From: Consotaella salsifontis
GTDB lineage: Bacteria; Pseudomonadota; Alphaproteobacteria; Rhizobiales; Rhizobiaceae
DNA length: 64,000 nucleotides
Assembly (NCBI RefSeq): GCF_900167365.1
Contig: NZ_FUXL01000004.1
Coordinates: forward strand, 346,443-410,442
Direction: 5' to 3'
Shown here: positions 45,130 through 53,053 of the stretch, in pieces
Position numbering within the stretch: the stretch's first letter is position 1
How the letters are laid out: each line of letters opens with the position of its first letter
The notes under the pieces: generated by a model
Databases searched by the model: none
Seen by the model: the letters and a program-made list of their open reading frames with translations, nothing else
Told to the model about the DNA's origin: nothing
Translations under genes and position numbers: made by a program

Positions 45130-47118
45130 TCAAAGCTCGATGCCGTCGCCGGGGTCCAGCGACGCTTGCCGCGCGACGATCCGCATCCGCTGGCGCAGGG
45201 CGCGGGCCTTGGCGGCGTCAACGTCCGGCTCGTCGTCCAGAATGTCGAACTCCTGTTCGGGCGGACGCGGCGGCGCGACGATTTCCTCATGCTCCGGCAA
45301 TTCCGGCTCGCGGCGGATGCCGGCATTCGCGGGATCGCCTTCTATCCCGCTGGTCGTGACCGGAGCCGTCGCTTTCGTTGCCGCGACGATACGGCCCGAC
45401 CAATCATCGGATGATGGATTAGCGGTGGCGGGACCGGCTGCCGGATCGGGCGGCGTCAGGATGCGTTCCATAAACCGCGCGTCCTCGAAATAGCGGGCCT
45501 TGGTCGCGCGGATGGGCGGCGTGCCTGCGACCATGACGATTTCGTCGCTGGGCGGAAGCTGCATGATTTCGCCGGGGGTCAGCAGCGGCCGTGCCGTCTC
45601 CTGCCGGGAAACCATCAAATGCCCTAGCCAGGGCGCAAGGCGGTGGCCGGCATAGTTGGTGGAGTCGCGCAGTTCCGTCGCGGTGCCGAGCGCGTCACTG
45701 ATCCGCTTTGCTGTCCGCTCATCGTTCGTGGCGAAGGCGACGCGGACATGGCAGTTGTCCAAGACGCTGTTGTTCGCGCCGTAAGCCTTCTCGATCTGGT
45801 TGAGGCTCTGCGCGATCAAAAAGGATTTCAGGCCATACCCGGCCATGAAGGCGAGCGCCGATTCAAAGAAGTCGAGCCGGCCGAGTGCCGGAAACTCGTC
45901 CAGCATCAACAGCAGCCGATGCCGCTTGCCGGACGTTTTCAGTTCCTCGGTCAAGCGCCTGCCGATCTGATTGAGGATCAGGCGAATGAGCGGTTTGGTG
46001 CGGTTGATGTCGGACGGCGGCACGACAAGGTAGAGGCTGACCGGCTTCTTGCTGCCGACAAGATCGGCAATGCGCCAGTCGCACCGCGCCGTCACGCGCG
46101 CCACGACAGGATCGCGATAGAGGCCGAGAAATGACATGGCGGTGGACAGCACGCCCGACCGCTCGTTCTCGCTCTTGTTCAATAGCTCGCGTGCCGATGA
46201 TGCGATGACGGGATGAACGCCGGCTTCGCCCAGGTGCGGCGTGTCCATCATCGCGCGTAGGGTCGCTTCGACCGGACGGCGGGGATCGGACAGGAAGTTG
46301 GCCACGCCAGCCAAGGTCTTGTCGGGTTCGGCGTAGAGGACATGCAGGATTGCGCCGACAAGCAGGCTGTGGCTGGTCTTTTCCCAATGATTCCTGCGAT
46401 CAAGGCTTCCTTCGGGATCGACGAGAATATCCGCGATGTTCTGCACGTCGCGGACTTCCCATTCGCCTTGCCGGACCTCCAGCAGCGGATTGTAGGCGGA
46501 CGATCTGGCGTTGGTCGGGTCGAATAGAAGCACGCGGCCATGCTTCGCGCGGAAGCCCGCCGTCAAACCCCAATTCTCACCTTTGATGTCATGGACGATA
46601 GCCGATCCCGGCCAGGTCAGAAGCGTCGGCACGACAAGGCCGACGCCTTTGCCGGATCGTGTCGGCGCGAAGCAAAGCACATGCTCCGGGCCGTCATGGC
46701 GTAGATAGTCGCCTTCGTGCCGGCCGAGCACGACACCATCCGGGCCGAGCAATCCGGCGACGCGGATTTCCTTGTCTTCCGCCCATCGTGCCGAACCGTA
46801 TGTCGCGACGTTGCGCGCTTCCCGCGCGCGCATGATGGACATGGTGATGGCGGCAACGATGGCGAGGATGCCGCCCGATGCCGCGATGCCGCCGCCCTCG
46901 ACGAAGATCGAAGGCGCGTAGGCGTCGAACGCATACCACCACCAGAACAGCGCGGGCGGATAGTAGATCGGCCAGCCGGCCAGCTCGAACCACGGACTTC
47001 CAAGCTGCGCCTGAAAGCCGAGCCGCCATGCTGTCCATTGCGTCGCTGTCCACGTCGTCGCCACAACGATGGTGAAGACGACGGCGATCTGACCCCAAAG
47101 AATCCGGCCTCCGCGCAT
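45130..47118 (-). CDS. traG: Type IV coupling protein TraG (VirD4-like)
   Basis: A 662-residue coupling ATPase. N-terminal membrane segments (VVFTIVVATTWTATQWTAW and IAASGGILAIVAAITMSIM), Walker A in FAPTRSGKGVGLV near residue 150, Walker B LLLMLDEFPALGRL near residue 400, and FLIAQSLNQIEKAYG are all present. It brings the relaxase-DNA complex to the mating pore. It heads a traG-copG unit preceded by the 20-bp element shared with the trb operon. Confidence 0.97.
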   Translation of the reverse strand: MRGGRILWGQIAVVFTIVVATTWTATQWTAWRLGFQAQLGSPWFELAGWPIYYPPALFWWWYAFDAYAPSIFVEGGGIAASGGILAIVAAITMSIMRAREARNVATYGSARWAEDKEIRVAGLLGPDGVVLGRHEGDYLRHDGPEHVLCFAPTRSGKGVGLVVPTLLTWPGSAIVHDIKGENWGLTAGFRAKHGRVLLFDPTNARSSAYNPLLEVRQGEWEVRDVQNIADILVDPEGSLDRRNHWEKTSHSLLVGAILHVLYAEPDKTLAGVANFLSDPRRPVEATLRAMMDTPHLGEAGVHPVIASSARELLNKSENERSGVLSTAMSFLGLYRDPVVARVTARCDWRIADLVGSKKPVSLYLVVPPSDINRTKPLIRLILNQIGRRLTEELKTSGKRHRLLLMLDEFPALGRLDFFESALAFMAGYGLKSFLIAQSLNQIEKAYGANNSVLDNCHVRVAFATNDERTAKRISDALGTATELRDSTNYAGHRLAPWLGHLMVSRQETARPLLTPGEIMQLPPSDEIVMVAGTPPIRATKARYFEDARFMERILTPPDPAAGPATANPSSDDWSGRIVAATKATAPVTTSGIEGDPANAGIRREPELPEHEEIVAPPRPPEQEFDILDDEPDVDAAKARALRQRMRIVARQASLDPGDGIEL

Positions 47119-47215
47119 AAGGGCTCCAGTCGAGAAAAGAGACGGAGCCGATCAGAGAGTAGGCAATTATGGGACAGGCAACAGGAAAGAGGATACGGGA
47201 GGGCTGCCGGATACT

Positions 47216-47235
47216 ATCGGCGGCAAATAGGACGG
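47216..47235. promoter_or_regulatory. Shared 20-bp element upstream of traG
   Basis: ATCGGCGGCAAATAGGACGG, one mismatch from 44629-44648. It lies 98-117 bases before the traG start, between traG and the LysR gene; the LysR protein is a candidate to bind it. Confidence 0.55.
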
Positions 47236-47263
47236 GTTGCGTTTAGGCTGCCGTCCGCCGTTG

Positions 47264-48268
47264 CTACAGATGTGCGGCCTGTCGAAACGAATCGCGGCGG
47301 CTTAATCCGGCTGGATCGGCCCGATCCATTTCGTTTGCCAGGTCGAGCAGGTTTCGGAGCGTGGCACTTTGATTGAACGGCGACCAGACTGCCGAGAATG
47401 GGACCGGCTCCGGCTCGTCGGCAAACGGGACGAAGACGACGCCGGACGATGGTAGCAGCGACGTGGCTGCCCCGAAAATGGTGATGCCGAAGCCCTGTCC
47501 GACCATCGACAACAACGTGCCACGCTCAACATCGAAGCGTTGGATGGAGGATGCGGGCCAGCGCCCGGCGAGGCGCAGCACGATATGGTCATGCACCTGC
47601 GGGCCGGTGCCGCCGTGACGGACAAGGAACGTCTCCCCCGCAAGATCGGCCCAGGTGACGGCGGGCTGGCCGGCGAGCCGATGCCGCTCCGGCAGAGCGG
47701 CGACGAGCGGTTCGGTCCACATTCGGCGGGAATGGCAATCGGGTAGTTCGGGCGTGCCGGCGACGAACACGATGTCCAGCCGGTCGGCGCGAAGCTGCAT
47801 CACCGTATCGCGCGCGGTGCCCTCGGTAATCTCCACGTCGATGCCTGGATGGCCTTCCCTGTATCGCTCGATCAGTTCGGCAAGAAAGCTGCGAGGGATG
47901 AGAGCATGGACGCCGATCCGAAGCCGGCCGCATTCGCCATGCGCCGCCATGCCGGCCGTCTTCACGGCGCGGTCAAGCTGATCGACGCCGGCCGACACCG
48001 CTTCGACAAAGAGGCGTCCGGCCTCTGTGAGCCGAACGCCGCGTGTGTTGCGCTCGAACAGGAGGATGCCAAGCTCTTGCTCCAGCCCCTTGATCCTTGC
48101 GCTCACGCTGGACTGGCTGACGCCGAGTGCGTTGGCGGCGCGGTAGAAGCTTAAATATTCGGCGACAGCGAGCGCCTGGATCAGCGACGCGAGGGGAATG
48201 CGCGACCCTAGCGCGGTCGGCCTCCCCCATTGACGATCATTTATCGGTGCTGATCGCCGCCGCCGCAT
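47264..48268 (-). CDS. LysR family transcriptional regulator
   Basis: A protein of about 334 residues with an N-terminal winged HTH (LASLIQALAVAEYLSFYRAANALGVSQSSVSARIKGLEQELG), then a LysR substrate-binding domain. ATG 48268 is chosen; a GTG at 48295 extends it by nine residues. It is on the same strand as traG and directly upstream of it, a position seen in related ICEs, so it may control transfer genes. Inducer unknown. Confidence 0.9.
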   Translation of the reverse strand: MRRRRSAPINDRQWGRPTALGSRIPLASLIQALAVAEYLSFYRAANALGVSQSSVSARIKGLEQELGILLFERNTRGVRLTEAGRLFVEAVSAGVDQLDRAVKTAGMAAHGECGRLRIGVHALIPRSFLAELIERYREGHPGIDVEITEGTARDTVMQLRADRLDIVFVAGTPELPDCHSRRMWTEPLVAALPERHRLAGQPAVTWADLAGETFLVRHGGTGPQVHDHIVLRLAGRWPASSIQRFDVERGTLLSMVGQGFGITIFGAATSLLPSSGVVFVPFADEPEPVPFSAVWSPFNQSATLRNLLDLANEMDRADPAGLSRRDSFRQAAHL

Positions 48269-48423
48269 CGCGTCACGCGGGCCCCGCCATTCCACAGCTA
48301 TCTTTACGCCGCATAGCGGAGACGCGGCGAGCCTGTAATCGGAGGATTAATGGCAAGAAATCGATCATGGGCAGGCGCCTTACAGCTGCGTATCCCGCTT
48401 ATGCTAAACACGCCGCACTCCTG

Positions 48424-48447
48424 ATAAGATTCTAACGCGCATCTTAT
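48424..48447. promoter_or_regulatory. Operator dyad 1 (cargo regulon)
   Basis: ATAAGATTC and GCATCTTAT half-sites separated by 6 nt. It overlaps the -35 side of a plus-strand promoter-like sequence. Confidence 0.7.
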
Positions 48448-48475
48448 TGCCATCGTGTTTTTCGGTCAATAGGAT
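48447..48475 (+). promoter_or_regulatory. Orphan promoter controlled by operator dyads 1 and 2
   Basis: TTGCCA at 48447-48452, 17-nt spacer, TAGGAT at 48470-48475. Both hexamers overlap operator dyads. The downstream plus strand has no recognisable gene. Confidence 0.45.
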
Positions 48476-48492
48476 GCATACATGAATCTTAT
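48469..48492. promoter_or_regulatory. Operator dyad 2 (cargo regulon)
   Basis: ATAGGATGC and GAATCTTAT half-sites, 6-nt spacer, 45 bp start-to-start from dyad 1. It overlaps the -10 hexamer of the orphan promoter. Confidence 0.65.
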
Positions 48493-48700
48493 TGCAGTGT
48501 CGGAACGCATGAAAGCACGGAGAATGCCGCACTACACAATTTGCAATGGTGAATGGTGGCGAGCGCCGTCACCGGAATCGGGAGCGTGCTCAGCTGATGT
48601 CGCTCGGATAAGCTTTTGCGCGCGAGATGCCGAGCGCTCTTGGGCGGCCAGCCCAGCCGCACGCCTCTGGGAACGCCGGCCCTGCCCAAATCAATTCTTT

Positions 48701-49345
48701 TTACCTGACATTCGACCTGTGGGAGCGCGATGCCTTTCCCGACGATAGCGATTTTGACTCTGCGGTTGTTGCCGTGACCAACGGTAGGAATATCGTATCG
48801 ACAATCTCCTCGATCCGTTTTCTCGGAACGGACTTATGGGTCATGATGACCTCGTGGCGGACAAGATCGAGAGCGAGGGTCGATATTCGCGGGGTCAATT
48901 TCTTCGGGTCCAGTTCTCCTCTCAAAATCCCTCGCTGCAGAATCTCTTTAAGGTGATCATCGCCCGCTATTCTGTCTCGGATAACAGCAATGCTGGAGCC
49001 GGTTTCGATGAAGTAGTCGGTCATGTTGAGCAGGACCCTGGTCATGGTCCCCGCGCCGCGATCCGATAGCCTCTCAAGCAGAATAACCAGTTCGTCGCGC
49101 ACGCTTCCAAGCTCTGGCACTTCGATAGGATTGCACTCGTTGTAGTGCCCGATAGCCGCTATGGCGAGATGAGCCCGGCTTTCCCAGCGCCGCGCTAGGA
49201 CGGGCCGACTCGTGCCGGCCCGTTTCGCCACGGCCTCCATCGTGAAGCCGGTATATCCGTGCTCCAACAGTTCGGCCCAGGCCGCGTCGAGGATCGCATC
49301 TTCCAGCGTTGCACCGCGTCTGCGTCTTTCGATTCTCGGCTTCAT
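48701..49345 (-). CDS. TetR family transcriptional regulator of the cargo module
   Basis: A 214-residue regulator. The N-terminal HTH (AILDAAWAELLEHGYTGFTMEAVAKRAGTSRPVLARRWESRAHL) is typical of TetR, followed by an all-helical ligand domain. It diverges from the alpha/beta hydrolase across a region with two copies of a 24-bp dyad, the likely autoregulatory and target site; the same dyads occur at two other places in the cargo module. The inducer is probably a substrate of the hydrolase or exporter. Confidence 0.92.
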   Translation of the reverse strand: MKPRIERRRRGATLEDAILDAAWAELLEHGYTGFTMEAVAKRAGTSRPVLARRWESRAHLAIAAIGHYNECNPIEVPELGSVRDELVILLERLSDRGAGTMTRVLLNMTDYFIETGSSIAVIRDRIAGDDHLKEILQRGILRGELDPKKLTPRISTLALDLVRHEVIMTHKSVPRKRIEEIVDTIFLPLVTATTAESKSLSSGKASRSHRSNVR

Positions 49346-49357
49346 TTTGTTCCTTCG

Positions 49358-49381
49358 CTAGAATGCGAATATGTATCTTAT
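49358..49381. promoter_or_regulatory. Operator dyad 3, TetR-hydrolase divergent region
   Basis: CTAGAATGC and GTATCTTAT half-sites, 6-nt spacer, 13 bases before the TetR start codon. It abuts a plus-strand TTGACA at 49381-49386 that could be the hydrolase -35 element (its best -10, TAGGAT at 49407-49412, has a long 20-nt spacer). Confidence 0.65.
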
Positions 49382-49405
49382 TGACAGCCTGCAAGCCAAG
49401 TGCCA

Positions 49406-49429
49406 ATAGGATGCATAAACGCATCCTAT
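49406..49429. promoter_or_regulatory. Operator dyad 4, TetR-hydrolase divergent region
   Basis: A perfect dyad: ATAGGATGC and GCATCCTAT with a 6-nt spacer, 48 bp start-to-start from dyad 3 and covering the probable -10 of the hydrolase promoter. Confidence 0.75.
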
Positions 49430-49603
49430 GATGGAAGGACCGCAATACGCGTCTGAAAGATAGGCTCCCTCTTCCACCTACTAAGGACAAATCGCCTAGC
49501 GGCAGTCGTCCCGCAGCGAATGGTGGACCCAACTGCTGCCTCCGACAGTGTCCAACAGCTTCTCGCTTCCGGCAGCAAAGCGTGGTGCTCGAAAGGTGAA
49601 ATC

Positions 49604-50869
49604 ATGCAAATCATCACTCCGGAAACGACCGCCGACCAGCTTCCTAAGGACCTCAAGGGCGAATCCGGACACGGTGTCGGTCGTTCGGCACTCAAGGTCT
49701 TCAAATCTCCGTCACTCGATTACCAGTTTACCAAGTTCCTTGATTTCGCGCCGTTCCTCGGAGCCGAGATCGGGGAAGCCTATCACGTCGCCCGCAATAT
49801 CGATGAGGACAATATCGAGAGTTGGGCGACGGAATGGTCCGCTATGGCTTACAAGATCAAGGCGCTGGCAACGGAGCAGCGTGAACGGGGCCATAAGGTC
49901 AGCGCTCGCGAGACGTATTTCCGTGCCAGCGGATATTTCGAGGCGGCGTTTTTCTTCCTGCTGGAGAAGCATCCCTCCAAGGAGACGTTCTACAACGAAC
50001 ATATTGAATGCTTCCGCGCGGCGGGTGCCCTGTTCGATCCTCCCTACGAAACCATCGACATTCCGTTCAATGGCAAGACGCTTCCGGGCTACTTCCTGCG
50101 CAGTGACAACTCCGGAAAGCCCAAGCCCACCGTGCTGATCCAGACCGGCGGCGACGGCACTTGCGAGCAGATGTATTTCACCGGTGGCGGCCAGGCCGCG
50201 CTTAAGCGCGGCTACAACGTCATCCTTTTCGAAGGGCCGGGCCAGTCTGGAGCCTACAGGCGCGATCATGAGCTTGTTTATCGTCCCGATTGGGAAGTGC
50301 CGGTGGGCGCTGTCATCGATTATGCGCTGAGCAGGCCGGAAGTCGATCCCAAGAGAATCGCCGGGATTGGTTACAGCCTCGGCGGATACCTGATGCCCCG
50401 CGCTGCGGCTTTCGATAAACGCCTCTCCGCTGTCATCGCGGCGTGCCTCCTGCCGGACGTGTTCGAGTCGACGGTGCGAACCCAAGGCTTGGACGCGATC
50501 CTCGACAAAAATTTCAAGGGGCCACTCACGCATGCGCAAGAGTGGACCTTGGAAGAATATCTACCCCGCTGCGGTTTCCGGAACGGTCTGAAAGACCTCG
50601 GTGCGTGGATAGAGCATCAGAGGGCCTTTACCCTTCGAGGGATAGAGGACAAGATCGATTGCCCCGTCCTCAACATTCAGACCACCGGAGAAGGCGTTCC
50701 AATCTTCGAGGGAGCGCGTAGCGTCTTCGACAAGCTTAAGAATCCGCACAACAGGTTTGTGTTGTTTACCGAAGACGATGGCGCGGAAATGCATTGCTGC
50801 ACCAACAATCGCACGCTCATGCATCACGCGATTTTCGACTGGCTTGACGACCTGTTCGAAGTGCGTTGA
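49604..50869 (+). CDS. Alpha/beta hydrolase, dihydropseudooxynicotine hydrolase/FrsA-like
   Basis: A 421-residue hydrolase with an N-terminal helical cap of about 150 residues and a C-terminal alpha/beta domain: nucleophile Ser in GIGYSLGGYL near residue 258, an acidic residue near TTGEG..., and a His in EMHCC near residue 397. The size, cap and GGDGTCEQMYF motif resemble the PF06500 group, which includes 2,6-dihydropseudooxynicotine hydrolase and Ayg1-type carbon-carbon hydrolases. The substrate is not known. ATG 49604 follows AAGGTGA. It is divergent from TetR, and its promoter region holds two operator dyads. Confidence 0.85.
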   Translation: MQIITPETTADQLPKDLKGESGHGVGRSALKVFKSPSLDYQFTKFLDFAPFLGAEIGEAYHVARNIDEDNIESWATEWSAMAYKIKALATEQRERGHKVSARETYFRASGYFEAAFFFLLEKHPSKETFYNEHIECFRAAGALFDPPYETIDIPFNGKTLPGYFLRSDNSGKPKPTVLIQTGGDGTCEQMYFTGGGQAALKRGYNVILFEGPGQSGAYRRDHELVYRPDWEVPVGAVIDYALSRPEVDPKRIAGIGYSLGGYLMPRAAAFDKRLSAVIAACLLPDVFESTVRTQGLDAILDKNFKGPLTHAQEWTLEEYLPRCGFRNGLKDLGAWIEHQRAFTLRGIEDKIDCPVLNIQTTGEGVPIFEGARSVFDKLKNPHNRFVLFTEDDGAEMHCCTNNRTLMHHAIFDWLDDLFEVR

Positions 50870-51024
50870 CAGATGCTTTCTCCGTATTTTCCGCTCCGGG
50901 CGCGGCACCGCTATGCGGTGCCGCCTATGCGCCCTTGGATTGCCAGCTTGGCACATGCTGCAAAATCGCGTCAGGTGATTTCTGCCTCTCACCTAGCGAT
51001 GATCTGTAGCTCTGAGGCGCGGGC

Positions 51025-51924
51025 ATGAGAGCACGTGAATGGTTCGGATTGCTGCTCCTGTCTGTTCTATGGGGAAGCTCCTATTTCTTCTTCCAGCTGC
51101 TGGCCAAGTCTTTGCCGCCTCTCACGGTCGTCGTGGGCCGTGTAGGCATTGCCGCTGCCTTGCTCGGTGCCGTCACGTGCGCCATGGGCAAATGGCAGCC
51201 GCTGGGAGCAAAGCGATGGTATAGCTTCCTGACTGTCGCCGCACTCAGTAACGTGCTGCCTTTCGCGCTGACCGTCTGGTCCGAGGCGAGGATCACGGGC
51301 GGCCTCGCCTCGATCTTGAATGCAACGACGCCTAGCTTCACGATCGTCGTCGCTTGGGCGGCAGGCCGTGAGGTCATTACCTGGAACAAAGTGCTCGGCC
51401 TTGCGCTCGGGCTTATCGGCGTTGCCGTGCTGATTGGCATCTCTGCCCTCCGAACCGGTAGCGGGCAGGAAATTCTCGGCATTCTCGCGGTTCTGCTCGC
51501 GGCTTTTAGCTACGCTCTCGCCGGCGTTTATGGCCAACGGTTCCACGATCTTGCTCCAATTCAGGTTGCGACCGTCCAGCTCGCGGCTGCAACGCTGATC
51601 TCGCTTCCTCTCGCGCTAGCTGTTGAGCATCCGTGGACGATCGCCATGCCTTCGATTGATGCAATCGGCGCTCTGTTAGGGATTGCGCTGATCTCCACGG
51701 CTCCTGCATACATTCTCTATTACCGTATTCTCTTCGCGGCAGGTCCAACTAATCTGTTTCTCGTCACGTTGCTCATGCCGGTTACGGCGCTCGCCCTTGG
51801 CGTGCTGATCTTCGGCGAGCGGCCGAGTGCAGCCGCGATCGCTGGTATGGTCATCATCGGCGTGAGCCTGCTTGTCATTGACGGCAGGCTGCTCAAGTCT
51901 CACCGATCGCCGCGCGATGGTTGA
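51025..51924 (+). CDS. EamA/DMT family transporter
   Basis: A 299-residue protein with about ten hydrophobic segments in two EamA repeats (first LLLLSVLWGSSYFFFQLLA, second starting near GILAVLLAAFSYALAGVYG). Family members export metabolites or drugs. GAGG precedes ATG 51025. It follows the hydrolase by 155 bases on the same strand and probably shares its transcript, so it may export the hydrolysis product or the parent compound. Confidence 0.9.
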   Translation: MRAREWFGLLLLSVLWGSSYFFFQLLAKSLPPLTVVVGRVGIAAALLGAVTCAMGKWQPLGAKRWYSFLTVAALSNVLPFALTVWSEARITGGLASILNATTPSFTIVVAWAAGREVITWNKVLGLALGLIGVAVLIGISALRTGSGQEILGILAVLLAAFSYALAGVYGQRFHDLAPIQVATVQLAAATLISLPLALAVEHPWTIAMPSIDAIGALLGIALISTAPAYILYYRILFAAGPTNLFLVTLLMPVTALALGVLIFGERPSAAAIAGMVIIGVSLLVIDGRLLKSHRSPRDG

Positions 51925-52014
51925 CGCGTGTTCAACCAGCCGGTCAACTTGTCGGAAGATCGTCAAGCAATAGTTCGGCTTCGTTTCAACTTGGCAATGA
52001 TAACTTACCCGTGC

Positions 52015-52842
52015 CTATTCGGCACGTTGCTGAGGCTTGTCGGTCCACTCCGGCGGTGCTCCGAACTTGCCAGCAACGACTCCCACAAGGCCAGGAGAGC
52101 GGCCGAAATCGTCGCATGCCGTATATTTCGGTGCGCCACCTAACCAAGACTGGACCCGTTGACCGGATGGCAGCGAGAGGTCCAGCGCCTGTGGCTCCTT
52201 GCCCGTAACGAGCATCCGGGAGAAGTCATTGCCGAAATTAGTTGCTAGGCTGTAGGCGTCGCCGACTTCGGAGACGCGCGGTTTGTCCGTGATCGAGTTC
52301 GCGGCCCGCGCCCATACCATTGCGGCGCGCTGAATACCGGCCTGGTCTATGGCTTCCGCCTCAACGGCGAGACCACCCAGGCCCACAGGAAGGCGCGGGA
52401 CGCCGATCGGCAGTACCGCGCCAGTGCCCAATGTCACTGCGGTGGATACTCCGGCAGCTGTCATGTCTGTCGGCATAACATCGGTGACAACGGTCCGTAT
52501 GGTCAGGTCAGCAGCTTCGATTAGCGGGACAACTTGAAACTTGTCGCTTAGTGTAACGCAAATCTCACGATTGAGCGCGGTGGCGATCAGCGCGCGATCC
52601 TCGTCCTTCTTTACGCGATACAAGGCATCCTCGGCAAATGCCACTGGAGCGATCCGCACCGTTTTCACTGACAATAGAGCATTGGGATCAATGTAGTTCC
52701 TCGACTTGGAGAGCATCCCCTTCTGCTCACCAAGATTCTGGTAAGTTGCCAGCGTGCCAGACGTTTTTGCAGGCATCGATGCGCATCCGGCCACCGTGAG
52801 GATGAGTGGCAGAGAGGCCACCCTCGGAAAAGAGGTGAGCAT
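52015..52842 (-). CDS. DUF3313 family lipoprotein
   Basis: About 275 residues. A lipoprotein signal (FPRVASLPLILTVAGCAS) places the lipidated Cys near residue 20 when translation starts at ATG 52842; a GTG at 52926 with a GGAG ribosome site would add 28 residues lacking signal character. The rest matches the DUF3313 pattern. It is predicted to be an inner- or outer-membrane lipoprotein of unknown function. Its promoter is covered by operator dyads 5 and 6, so it belongs to the TetR regulon although it faces the other way from the hydrolase. Confidence 0.8.
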   Translation of the reverse strand: MLTSFPRVASLPLILTVAGCASMPAKTSGTLATYQNLGEQKGMLSKSRNYIDPNALLSVKTVRIAPVAFAEDALYRVKKDEDRALIATALNREICVTLSDKFQVVPLIEAADLTIRTVVTDVMPTDMTAAGVSTAVTLGTGAVLPIGVPRLPVGLGGLAVEAEAIDQAGIQRAAMVWARAANSITDKPRVSEVGDAYSLATNFGNDFSRMLVTGKEPQALDLSLPSGQRVQSWLGGAPKYTACDDFGRSPGLVGVVAGKFGAPPEWTDKPQQRAE

Positions 52843-52942
52843 TGCGGAGCCGTTGAATAGACGGAGATGTTGAGCAGGTTGTTGCAGGTTTGTGGGCGCT
52901 GGTTTTAAGGCGACAGATTTCCTCACGTGATCGGCTCCAGAT

Positions 52943-52966
52943 ATAAGATGCAGGAGCGTATCTATT
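52943..52966. promoter_or_regulatory. Operator dyad 5, DUF3313 promoter
   Basis: ATAAGATGC and GTATCTATT half-sites with a 6-nt spacer. It overlaps the -10 hexamer of the DUF3313 promoter. Confidence 0.65.
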
Positions 52967-52988
52967 TATGCGATTAAGGCGAAATCAA
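52959..52988 (-). promoter_or_regulatory. Promoter of the DUF3313 gene
   Basis: On the minus strand TTGATT (plus 52983-52988) and TAGATA (plus 52959-52964) are separated by 18 nt. Each hexamer overlaps one operator dyad, an arrangement well suited to repression. Confidence 0.6.
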
Positions 52989-53008
52989 GATGCTGCGTCG
53001 CATCTTAA
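52985..53008. promoter_or_regulatory. Operator dyad 6, DUF3313 promoter
   Basis: TCAAGATGC and GCATCTTAA half-sites with a 6-nt spacer, 42 bp start-to-start from dyad 5. It overlaps the -35 hexamer. Confidence 0.7.
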
Positions 53009-53053
53009 TCGAGCGCAAAAGTGAGAATAAATCGCCAGCCTAATTATCGACCG

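Larger units (their letters stand above)
48269..48700. other. Intergenic region with an orphan promoter and two operator dyads
   Basis: No convincing gene. It holds two copies of the cargo-module operator (48424-48447, 48469-48492) and a plus-strand promoter-like sequence between them. The sequence after it reads into the 3' end of the TetR gene on the opposite strand. An 88-codon open frame from 48482 is not supported as a gene. It looks like a scar where a regulated gene was lost. Confidence 0.55.

Noticed and set aside
48482..48748. An 88-codon plus-strand open frame starting right after the orphan promoter.
   Set aside because: It overlaps the 3' end of the TetR gene, has no recognisable domain or good ribosome site, and its codon use does not look coding.
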